DNA from: DATGYC01 sp035298385
Lineage (GTDB): Bacteria > Bacillota > Sulfobacillia > Symbiobacteriales > Symbiobacteriaceae
Direction: 5' to 3'
Length of the DNA stretch: 13,650 bases
NCBI GenBank assembly: GCA_035298385.1
Contig: DATGYC010000196.1
Location: 1-13,650 of the forward strand
Every line of letters starts with the position of its first letter. Position 1 is the first letter of the stretch. The translations under genes and the position numbers were made by a program. Under the pieces are notes generated by a model. The model saw nothing but the letters and a program-made list of their open reading frames with translations. It searched no databases and was not told where the DNA came from. This document shows, in pieces, positions 7,172-13,650 of this stretch.

Positions 7172-8974
7172 ATGGTGATCGATCTGTACCTCGGTTTCAT
7201 GGATGAGGAGGTGAACGCTCGTCTGGCGGAGATCGTCCGCCGTGAGAAGGAGAAGGGCACCAAAGGGCGCCCCGTCATCCTGATCGAGCGAGAGATGAAG
7301 GGGAAGGACGTCCTGCTCGAGTGGCCGGCCTCCTCCTACCCGGCGCCCTTCAAGGTCTACAAGGCCTCAAACCGCGGGATTGAGCCCGCACTTGCGGAGT
7401 CGTCGACTGGTTCGGTCCCGGTTGAGCAGATGCTCGCCCGGATGCTCTCGCTTTCGCTGGAGCAGAACCTGATCCAGGAGGCGGCCCTGCGTGAGAGGGG
7501 CGTCCCCATCGTCCGCCTCTTTGACGTCATGAACCTGCTGGCGCAGAGGGGGCCGGGCGCCACCAAGACCCCGATCAGCAAGGACGGGGAGGTGGGCCTC
7601 TACGTCGTCCGCTTCGCGGTGGGCGCCGAGGACCAGACCCCGATCATCGTGATTCGGACCCCGGAGATGGGTCTGCAGCCCTCCCTGATGCGCCCCTACC
7701 TGCGCTTCCTGATGAAGGTCGTTCAGGCCGTCGCCGCCCAGCTTGGGTACGCACTCGCCCTGAGGACCCACGCCACCAACGCCTACGCGCTACCCGTGCG
7801 GCTCTCCGCCTTTGGCGCCCAGGGCGCCTCTGATCCCAAGATCATCCCCGGCGAGATCAGCGCCGTCACCGGCTCGCTCTTCGTGGGCGCCGAGTACCAG
7901 AAGGATGGCGCCTACAGCCTGGTCGCCTTCTGTAACGCCGACTCGGTCTATGAGTTCCACCGCCAGCAGGTGGCCGAACGGAAGTCGCTGGACGATCTGA
8001 TCCCGGCCGACGCGGGCGAGCAGGCCGTCGAGCAGGCCCGGGCCGCCTTCCACGCCATCGTGCAGAAGGGCCTCACCGGCAAGAAGGTGAAGGGCGCCGA
8101 CTCCCTGCCGGCGGAGAGCAGCCTGCAGGAGCTGATCCAGCGGTCGAAGGGCAAGCGGGGCGAGGTCGTCTCGCTGACCGGCTCCTACTTTGTGCCGCTG
8201 GAGGATAAGGAGATCGCCGCTAAGGCCGGCATCGCCACCGTTGGCATGGAGGATTACCACATCCTCCGGCTGATCCGGACGATGAAGGAGCGGATCGACG
8301 ACCCGATCTACCCGGAGCTCGAGGCCTGGCAGCTTGATCGGATCAACTGTGACCCCGGCACGATCCACCCGAAGGTGATGAAGGCCTTCCAGACCTTCCT
8401 AAGCACGGCCTCCTTCAGCCCGGCGCAGTACAAGGCGATCCTGCGCTGGGGCCTCACTGGCATCCGTAAGGATACGATCCCGGCGGAGGCCAAGTGGGCA
8501 CTGACCGAGCTTGACCTCTTCCAGGGCCACGCCGGCCAAGAGCTCCTCAAGAACCATCTCTACGAGATCAACGACGGGGCGGTTGCGGATCCGTTTGCGA
8601 TCGAGATCGCCACGGACTTCGTGAACAGCCTGGCCAGCGGCAGCGCCTTCGGCAAGAGCCACGGCCTCCATCCGGACGTGATCGAGGCGGTGCAGAAGGC
8701 CGCGCAAAACGTCCGAAGCAGCAACGGCGGGGAGACGGAGGTTCAGACCCTCCTCGACCTGCTGGCGACGAAGGCGGGCTTTGGCCTCCCGAATGAACGG
8801 CTGATGATCTGGCTACGGCCGGGTAAGTGGCCGGGGGTTCAGACCTGCAAGCTCGATCCAAAGGCGCCGCCCAAGTTTGAGGCGGCCGCCGTCGACCGGG
8901 CCTTCTACAAGTCGGCCAACCTGATGGCGCTCCAGACGCTCTACGCGCACCACCTGTTCGGCATCAACGACTAG
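7172..8974 (+). CDS. Unrecognised 600-residue protein heading the toxin/tail cluster
   Basis: I do not recognise this protein. It is soluble-looking: no signal peptide, no membrane segment, and mixed helix and strand throughout. Visible landmarks are a charged N-terminus (RREKEKGTKGRP), a hydrophobic middle (VVQAVAAQLGYALALR), a basic stretch near residues 305-332 (KGLTGKKVKGAD, then RSKGKRGEVV), only three cysteines (in FCNAD, NCDPG and QTCKL), and a helical C-terminal third ending LYAHHLFGIND. AAGGAG 9 bases upstream supports the start. It is first in the cluster and its stop codon overlaps the AGGAGG of the next gene, so it is almost certainly co-transcribed and translationally linked with the two pore-former-like genes. 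It could be an extra toxin subunit, a cargo adaptor or chaperone, or a regulator of the cluster. Codon use matches its neighbours. Confidence 0.85.
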   Translation: MVIDLYLGFMDEEVNARLAEIVRREKEKGTKGRPVILIEREMKGKDVLLEWPASSYPAPFKVYKASNRGIEPALAESSTGSVPVEQMLARMLSLSLEQNLIQEAALRERGVPIVRLFDVMNLLAQRGPGATKTPISKDGEVGLYVVRFAVGAEDQTPIIVIRTPEMGLQPSLMRPYLRFLMKVVQAVAAQLGYALALRTHATNAYALPVRLSAFGAQGASDPKIIPGEISAVTGSLFVGAEYQKDGAYSLVAFCNADSVYEFHRQQVAERKSLDDLIPADAGEQAVEQARAAFHAIVQKGLTGKKVKGADSLPAESSLQELIQRSKGKRGEVVSLTGSYFVPLEDKEIAAKAGIATVGMEDYHILRLIRTMKERIDDPIYPELEAWQLDRINCDPGTIHPKVMKAFQTFLSTASFSPAQYKAILRWGLTGIRKDTIPAEAKWALTELDLFQGHAGQELLKNHLYEINDGAVADPFAIEIATDFVNSLASGSAFGKSHGLHPDVIEAVQKAAQNVRSSNGGETEVQTLLDLLATKAGFGLPNERLMIWLRPGKWPGVQTCKLDPKAPPKFEAAAVDRAFYKSANLMALQTLYAHHLFGIND

Positions 8975-8985
8975 GAGGGATGTAG

Positions 8986-10062
8986 ATGGCTCCAATCGAC
9001 TTGACGGCCCGGCGTTTCGGCAACGAGCAGTCCCCGTACCTGCTGAGTAGCGCCGACTGGAACAAGGTCCATGCGTTCGCTCAGGGCGGGCTTCGCCTGC
9101 CAACGGACGAAGGCCCGCTCCGCCAGTACATCGGGTACGGGGGCCCGGACTTCGGTCCCTTCAACCCCCTGCTGGATACCTACCGCTCGATCAAGAACCG
9201 AGCCGCCCAGTGGCGGGATGGCCTCTTCGGTCAGGTGATCGGGATGGCGGACGGGATCGTCCAGTACGCCGGCACGACCACCCAATCCTACAACGGACTC
9301 CGGCCGGTGATCCTCCAACTGCTGAACGCCCCAACCCCGGAGCTCCAGGCAGAGTTCGAGCGGCAGATCGCCCCGCTGGCGGCAACGGCCCAGCGGATGG
9401 CCGACCAGGCGGGCGCCACGGCCCAGGCCGTCGTCGACTACAGCAAGGGCGCCAGCGCAGACCATGACCGCCTGATCCAGATCATCAACCACTACAACTG
9501 GCAGTTCGGCCAGACCCAGGACCAGATGAACGATCGCTACCGCCAGTTGGAGGCCGAGCGGCACCGGCTAGAGGGGAAGATCGAGGAGTACAAGCAGGCG
9601 GTGATCGTCGCCGCCACCACGCCGACCTACGCCTGGATCCCGATCATCGGCTGGATCGCCGGTGGCGTCGTCGCTGGGGTCTACGGCGACAAGGCGGTCA
9701 AGGCGAAGGCCGAGGCTGAGGCGGCCCGTGACCAGATCGTCCGGCTGCAGGAGCAGGTCGCTCGCGACCGGGCCCTGCTCGATGCGATCCAGCGCGGCCA
9801 GCAGATCACGGGCACGGTCGACGCCTCCCTGGCAGCGGCCCTCCCGGTGATCCAGAGGATGGAGGGCGTCTGGCGGGCCTTCGCCGCCGATTTGACCAAC
9901 GTGACCCGCCTGGTCAAGGAGGATCTGGCGCAGGCCGACCCGATCCTGCGCGACTTCGTGACCGATGAGGCCCTCCTGGGCTGGCAGAAGCTCGGTCAGG
10001 CGGCAGCGGAGTACCGGCAGAACGCAGACGCCCAGTTCCGAGCGATCGTGTTGGCGGCTTAG
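8986..10062 (+). CDS. Alpha-helical pore-forming-toxin-like protein, XaxA-like (copy 1)
   Basis: A 358-residue, almost wholly helical protein. It resembles subunit A of the alpha-xenorhabdolysin (XaxA/YaxA) family, a branch of ClyA-like toxins that insert a helical hairpin into target membranes. The N-terminal part carries the pattern I associate with this family: DWNKVHAFAQGGLRLPT, then a Y..IK..A..W segment. One hydrophobic hairpin spans about residues 206-234 (TPTYAWIPIIGWIAGGVVAG, ending VYGD). Predicted coiled coils flank it (about 165-205, RYRQLEAERHRLEGKIEEY; about 236-275, RDQIVRLQEQVARD). This coil-hairpin-coil layout is the membrane-insertion head and neck of such toxins. There is no signal peptide, so release would need lysis or an injection particle. 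AGGAGG (8973-8978) overlaps the upstream stop. Family assignment is from memory of sequence patterns. Alternatives are an Hbl/Nhe- or Cry6-type relative, or a structural coiled-coil protein. Confidence 0.7.
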   Translation: MAPIDLTARRFGNEQSPYLLSSADWNKVHAFAQGGLRLPTDEGPLRQYIGYGGPDFGPFNPLLDTYRSIKNRAAQWRDGLFGQVIGMADGIVQYAGTTTQSYNGLRPVILQLLNAPTPELQAEFERQIAPLAATAQRMADQAGATAQAVVDYSKGASADHDRLIQIINHYNWQFGQTQDQMNDRYRQLEAERHRLEGKIEEYKQAVIVAATTPTYAWIPIIGWIAGGVVAGVYGDKAVKAKAEAEAARDQIVRLQEQVARDRALLDAIQRGQQITGTVDASLAAALPVIQRMEGVWRAFAADLTNVTRLVKEDLAQADPILRDFVTDEALLGWQKLGQAAAEYRQNADAQFRAIVLAA

Positions 10063-10093
10063 CAACTGAGCCCTACGAAAGGAGCCCCTCTCA

Positions 10094-11179
10094 ATGCCGG
10101 ACAAGCTCTCCCTCGCCCCGAACGGAATGACCGATCCGGAGACCAACTCGTTCATCCTCTCCCGCGGGGAGTGGATCAACGTTCAGCGCTACGTCGCTGA
10201 AGCGGTTCAGCTTCCGACGAACCAGGACGCTCTGCGTAGCTACCTGAAGGGTGATCCCACCCTGCCGCTCGACAGCTTCGGTGACATGCTGCAGATCTAC
10301 ACCCAGATGAACAGCCACGGCCATGCCTGGCAGGACGAGACCTTCCCGGCCACGGTCTTGCTGGCGAACGACATTGTTCACTACGCCAACAAGGCGACCG
10401 TCTACTTCAAGCCCCTGCGGGACGCGGTGGCGCGGCTCGTCGAGAACATGGACTCGAAGCGGGATCAACAGATGGTTGCCGCCATCTGTGACCAGATGGC
10501 CAAGGAGGCTGATGCGTTCGCCAAGAAGGCGGCGGTGGTCAAGGAGCGGGTGACCGAGTTTGCGAACCAGTCCGGCGCGGACTACGACCGCTTGCGGACC
10601 GTCCATGCCGACATGAACAAGAAGTGGGGCGACGGCTCCGCTGACCTCAAGGACCTTCAGAAGAACGTGAAGGAACTGAAGGAGTTGATCAATGCGCTCA
10701 ACGACGAGTACAACCACGACGTCGTCGTCGCCGCCACCTCACCGACCTACGCCTGGGTCTTCCCGTTTGGCACGATCGCCGCCGCCGTTGTGGCTGGTGT
10801 CTACGGCGACCGGGCGGTGAAGGCGCTCAAGAAGATCGAGGAGACGAAGGCGTCGCTGGCACAGTTCGAGGACAAGGTGGCCGCTCGCTTCAAGTTGCTC
10901 AACGGCATGGAGAACGCCGTGAACGGCATGAAGGGGATCCAGGATGCGCTCGCAGCGGCCCTGCCGGTGATCGGCAAGATTCAAGGCCTCTGGACGGCGA
11001 TCGCGACCGACCTGGGGCGCCTCAAGGAGATCATCAACGGCGATATTCGCGACAACCTGCCGATCCTGATGGACCTCGGCATCGACCTGGCGATCGTCAC
11101 GTGGCAGCAGATCGGTCAGAAGGCCGACGCCTACCAGGTCAATGCCTTCATCAAGTTCGTGGACACGCCCGCAGCCTAA
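10094..11179 (+). CDS. Alpha-helical pore-forming-toxin-like protein, XaxA-like (copy 2)
   Basis: A 361-residue paralog of the preceding protein. Shared landmarks in the same order are an S..W..V..(F/Y)...(A/G)(L/V)(R/Q)LPT segment near residues 22-42, VVAATSPTYAW at 211-221 against IVAATTPTYAW at 207-217, VVAGVYGDRAVKA at 232-244, and LAAALPVI about 55-60 residues later. The hydrophobic hairpin at about 210-238 lies between charged coiled coils (LKDLQKNVKELKELINAL before, ALKKIEETKASLAQFEDK after). Outside these blocks the two proteins differ widely, with copy 2 richer in Lys, so they may be the two subunits of a binary pore rather than recent duplicates. There is no signal peptide. AAAGGAG (10078-10084) lies 9 bases before the ATG. 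The gene sits 31 bases after copy 1 and 27 bases before the tail sheath gene, which points to one transcript with the contractile tail genes. Confidence 0.7.
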   Translation: MPDKLSLAPNGMTDPETNSFILSRGEWINVQRYVAEAVQLPTNQDALRSYLKGDPTLPLDSFGDMLQIYTQMNSHGHAWQDETFPATVLLANDIVHYANKATVYFKPLRDAVARLVENMDSKRDQQMVAAICDQMAKEADAFAKKAAVVKERVTEFANQSGADYDRLRTVHADMNKKWGDGSADLKDLQKNVKELKELINALNDEYNHDVVVAATSPTYAWVFPFGTIAAAVVAGVYGDRAVKALKKIEETKASLAQFEDKVAARFKLLNGMENAVNGMKGIQDALAAALPVIGKIQGLWTAIATDLGRLKEIINGDIRDNLPILMDLGIDLAIVTWQQIGQKADAYQVNAFIKFVDTPAA

Positions 11180-11206
11180 GTCGGACGGTCTGAGAGGAGA
11201 GAGAAC

Positions 11207-12643
11207 GTGGACCTGATCATTCCTGGCGTAGATATCCGCGTCATCCGTGAACTCGTGCCCCGTCCCTTAGGGGCGACGGGCGTCCTGGGGATCGTCGGCT
11301 GTGTGGAGAAGGATCTCTCCAACAAACCGCTCCAGGCCCTCGCTTCGTTCGCTTCCTTCAAGGATACCTTCGGTCCAGCCAGCGCTCTGGCCATGCCCGA
11401 GGTGAAGCAGGCCTTCGCCGCCGGGCTGAACCAGGTCGTCGTCGCCAACGTCCCCGCCGACGCCGCTACGGCTGCCTCGATCAGCGTGCCGCTGACGGTC
11501 GATGGAAAGCCGGCCCGCCTGAATGTCCAGGCCCGGGCGCCCGGCGCCTGGGGGAACCAGGTCTCCATTCGCCTCACCAAGAAGCCCGGCCCGGCCGGTG
11601 ATGAGGTGGTGGAGGTGGAGGTCTTCTTCCCGGACGCCGAGACCCTGATCGAGAAGAAGGCGGTCGAGACCTTCCGCAACCTGAGCCCGATGCGGGACGC
11701 GGGGGATCGCCACTTCATCAACGTCGTGAACAGCCGTAGCGAGATCGTCCGGGTTGAACTCCGGGCGGTGGCGGACCCGAACAGCCAGGTCCTGCCGACG
11801 AACGACCTGCCGGGGGCGACCCCGCTCCTGCTCAAGGGCGGCACCGACCCCTCCTCCGATGCGATCGCCACGGCGCTCGCCCGGCTGGAGAGCTTCGGCG
11901 AGGTCGACCTGGTCACCGCTGCCCACCTCTACCCGGAGGCGGACGCGATGAAGGTCTGGGCTGAGGTCCTCACCCATGCCAACAAGATGTCGAACCAGGC
12001 GAAGCCCCGCCTCGCCTTCGGCCAGGTCGCCCCGAGCGCAACGGGGGCGGCCCCGGACACCACCCAGGCGGTCCGGATGGCCGGGCGCCTCGTCTCCGAC
12101 CGGTTCGTCATGACCGCCCCCAACGGCTACATGGGCGCCATGATCGGGATGATCGCCGGGCTGCGGTACTTTGAGTCGCCGACCTTCAAGCCCCTGGTGG
12201 GCGTCACCGACCTCGCCTTCGACTTCAGCGATCCGGCCCTGGCCGCGCTGATCCAGGGCGGCCTCTGCGCCGTCGATGAGATCCCCCGCAAGGGCATCGC
12301 CTGCGTCAAGGGGATCACGACCGATACCACCCAGATCAACGTGACGCGGATCGCTGACCGGGCCGTCCGCCACGTCCAGAACATCGCCCAGGACTTCGTC
12401 GGGCTGCTCAACACCGAGGCCCAGCGCCTCGCCCTGAAGCAGCGGATCACGGAGGCCTTCACCCGGATGGAGAAGGAGGGCGCCCTCGTCCCCTCGACCG
12501 ATGGGAAGTCACCGGCCTTCGCCGTCGCCGTCGAGTCGGCCCCGGACGACTTCGCCGCAGGCATCGTGCGGGTCGCTACGGCGGTCCGGCCGGTCCGGGC
12601 GATCGACTACATCTACGCCACCATCAAGGTACAGGCGTTCTAA
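11207..12643 (+). CDS. Contractile tail sheath protein
   Basis: A 478-residue tail sheath protein of myophages, tailocins and contractile injection systems. It polymerises around the tube and shortens to drive it through a target envelope. The N-terminus (PGVDIRVIRE, then GVLGIVGCVEK) matches the start of sheath proteins, whose terminal strands link neighbouring subunits. The conserved C-terminal domain shows GYMGAMIGMIAGLR and TQINVTRIADRAVRHVQN (375-392), a long helix with QRLALKQRITEAFTRMEKEG, and the final strand PVRAIDYIYATIKVQAF (462-478). At this length it is a compact sheath without large surface insertions. The start is GTG with AGAGGAG (11193-11199) 7 bases upstream. The tube gene follows after 12 bases, the order seen in PBSX (xkdK-xkdM) and many myophages. 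Confidence 0.92.
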   Translation: MDLIIPGVDIRVIRELVPRPLGATGVLGIVGCVEKDLSNKPLQALASFASFKDTFGPASALAMPEVKQAFAAGLNQVVVANVPADAATAASISVPLTVDGKPARLNVQARAPGAWGNQVSIRLTKKPGPAGDEVVEVEVFFPDAETLIEKKAVETFRNLSPMRDAGDRHFINVVNSRSEIVRVELRAVADPNSQVLPTNDLPGATPLLLKGGTDPSSDAIATALARLESFGEVDLVTAAHLYPEADAMKVWAEVLTHANKMSNQAKPRLAFGQVAPSATGAAPDTTQAVRMAGRLVSDRFVMTAPNGYMGAMIGMIAGLRYFESPTFKPLVGVTDLAFDFSDPALAALIQGGLCAVDEIPRKGIACVKGITTDTTQINVTRIADRAVRHVQNIAQDFVGLLNTEAQRLALKQRITEAFTRMEKEGALVPSTDGKSPAFAVAVESAPDDFAAGIVRVATAVRPVRAIDYIYATIKVQAF

Positions 12644-12655
12644 GGAGGGCTCCTC

Positions 12656-13042
12656 GTGGCGACGATTCTTTCCGCTAACCGGAGCAACGTCCTCGTGAAC
12701 GGTAAGGTGATCGAGGGGCTCCAGGAGATCACGTATCAGACCGTACAGCCCCAGATGGAGATCGCGGCGATCGGGACGGATGAGCGGGTCGGCGTGGTCT
12801 ACGGCATGACCAAGGTGGCCGGTTCCCTGCGCGTCCGCTCAGCGAGCGATGAACTGGACGCCCTGATCCAGTCGAAGGGCTCCTTCCAGATCCTCGCCTC
12901 CCTCAAGCACATGGCGGCGGAGGCCGAGACCTCGAAGGAACTGACCCTGGATGAGTGCTACATGACCGGCCGATCCTTCGGGCTCGCGGCCGGCGGTGTG
13001 GTCGAGGTGATCTATCAGTTCTCGGCCACCCGGGTCCGCTAA
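12656..13042 (+). CDS. Contractile tail tube protein
   Basis: A 128-residue protein matching the short tail tube proteins of contractile tails. These form the hexameric hollow inner tube that is pushed out when the sheath contracts and through which cargo passes. It is mostly beta-strand: NVLVNGKVIEGLQEITYQ at the start, EIAAIGTDERVGVVYG and KVAGSLRVRS in the middle, and VVEVIYQFSATRV as a closing strand, with one helix between (DELDALIQSKG). The early 'NGK..EG..E' strand followed by a strand pair is typical of tube folds. Position directly after the sheath is the strongest support. It starts at GTG 12656, 7 bases after AAGGAGG (12642-12648), which overlaps the sheath stop codon. Confidence 0.85.
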   Translation: MATILSANRSNVLVNGKVIEGLQEITYQTVQPQMEIAAIGTDERVGVVYGMTKVAGSLRVRSASDELDALIQSKGSFQILASLKHMAAEAETSKELTLDECYMTGRSFGLAAGGVVEVIYQFSATRVR

Positions 13043-13045
13043 CCG

Positions 13046-13650
13046 ATGGCCCGGTTTCACGTACGGGCGCCCCGCTGGTTAGCGTGGCAGGTAGCCCTGT
13101 CGGCGGGGAGTGAAGGGGCGGCAGCCCTGCTGGAAGCGTGCCTCTTGGCCTGCATCGTCGATCCGGTCACCCGGACCGAACTGCAAGCGCTCCCCGCCGC
13201 CGAAGGGGACGAGCTCCTGACCCAGGCCCTCGCCCTGATCGAGACGGAGCGGGCGGCTCTTCGCCTGCATGGCGAGGGGCGCCGGGTGAGGGGCGAGGGG
13301 ATCGACCTGCAGCTGCAGCCCTGGACCTTTGGCGAGCGGAACGCCGCCCTGCGCGATGCGCTTCGGCTCACCGGGGGCCAGGTGACGATCGACCTGCTCA
13401 CCTTTGAACGGTCGATGCTCCTTGGCTGCGTCCGGTTGGTGGACGGGGCGCCCCTGAGCCCGGGGGCTCTGGCCGAGTGGCCGGTGCCGCTGGGGGAGGC
13501 GGTCCTGGGCGCCCTGGATCGGCTGACCCGGACGGATGGGGCGCTCCTGCAGGCCGCGATCGCGCAGGGAGTGCCGCATCCGGACCTCTCCCTGGTCCAG
13601 CTCTGCCGGGCCTTCGGCTGGACGCCGGAGCAGGTGGAGCGGCTGGAGGC
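13046..13650 (+). CDS. Probable tail assembly chaperone / baseplate-type protein (runs off right edge)
   Basis: The frame is open from ATG 13046 to the window end, giving 201 residues with no stop. Residues 91-100 (QPWTFGERNA), followed by a helix and a (I/V)DLLTFERSMLLGCV segment, resemble the 'L.P.T.G.R' motif and acidic helix of phage tail assembly chaperones and T4 gp26-like baseplate assembly proteins. The place after sheath and tube is where such chaperones are encoded (xkdN in PBSX). There is no clear ribosome binding site. The ATG is 3 bases after the tube stop codon, so translation is probably coupled. The protein is hydrophobic and leucine-rich but has no membrane segment. Functional assignment rests mostly on position; the C-terminus is outside the window. 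Confidence 0.6.
   Translation, partial: MARFHVRAPRWLAWQVALSAGSEGAAALLEACLLACIVDPVTRTELQALPAAEGDELLTQALALIETERAALRLHGEGRRVRGEGIDLQLQPWTFGERNAALRDALRLTGGQVTIDLLTFERSMLLGCVRLVDGAPLSPGALAEWPVPLGEAVLGALDRLTRTDGALLQAAIAQGVPHPDLSLVQLCRAFGWTPEQVERLE

Noticed and set aside
8986..11179. The two coiled-coil proteins as tail tape measure proteins
   Set aside because: Tape measure genes follow the tube and chaperone genes and are usually longer. These lie before the sheath, are two related 360-residue copies, and have a single central hydrophobic hairpin.
11267..12373. Leftward open frame of 368 codons opposite the sheath gene
   Set aside because: The sheath reading carries conserved motifs and neighbours in order; the antisense frame has none.
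1..13650. CRISPR arrays, tRNA or rRNA genes, insertion sequences
   Set aside because: No regularly spaced repeats, cloverleaf-like segment with a conserved T-arm, rRNA-like stretch, transposase frame or terminal inverted repeats were seen on either strand.

Overview
The window is GC-rich coding DNA (roughly 60-65% by eye). It has strong GGAGG-type ribosome binding sites, several TTG and GTG starts, and short AT-rich intergenic strips with hairpin terminators. It carries a Gram-positive-looking lipoprotein solute-binding protein. This suggests a high-GC bacterium with a Firmicutes- or Chloroflexota-like gene style; I cannot name the genus from the sequence alone.

Layout. (1) 1-374: a GC-rich stretch that best fits the 5' end of a leftward gene (membrane anchor plus proline-rich linker) running off the left edge. 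It is followed by a 12-bp perfect hairpin and an AT-rich control region with nested palindromes. (2) 375-2843: a membrane-anchored penicillin acylase-family N-terminal nucleophile hydrolase, closed by a strong terminator. (3) 3007-6984: a four-gene sugar-transport operon made of a lipoprotein binding protein, two MalF/MalG-type permeases and a HAD phosphatase. It has no ATPase gene. A promoter with a perfect palindrome lies in front and a 13-bp-stem terminator behind. (4) 7172-13650: a six-gene rightward cluster that continues past the right edge. Its genes are a 600-residue protein I do not recognise, two paralogous alpha-helical pore-forming-toxin-like proteins that resemble alpha-xenorhabdolysin subunit A, a contractile tail sheath, a tail tube, and a probable tail assembly chaperone.

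The last cluster is the striking part. Tail sheath, tube and chaperone appear in the order seen in myophage and PBSX-like tails. The genes on their left are transporter genes behind a terminator, not terminase and capsid genes. The three genes upstream of the sheath, including two predicted pore formers, are packed with the tail genes at 11-31 base gaps, as one transcript would be. The simplest reading is a headless contractile injection system or tailocin-like particle whose operon begins with its own candidate toxin cargo. The tail identities are reasonably secure. The toxin family assignment is moderately secure. Loading of the toxins into the particle is inference.
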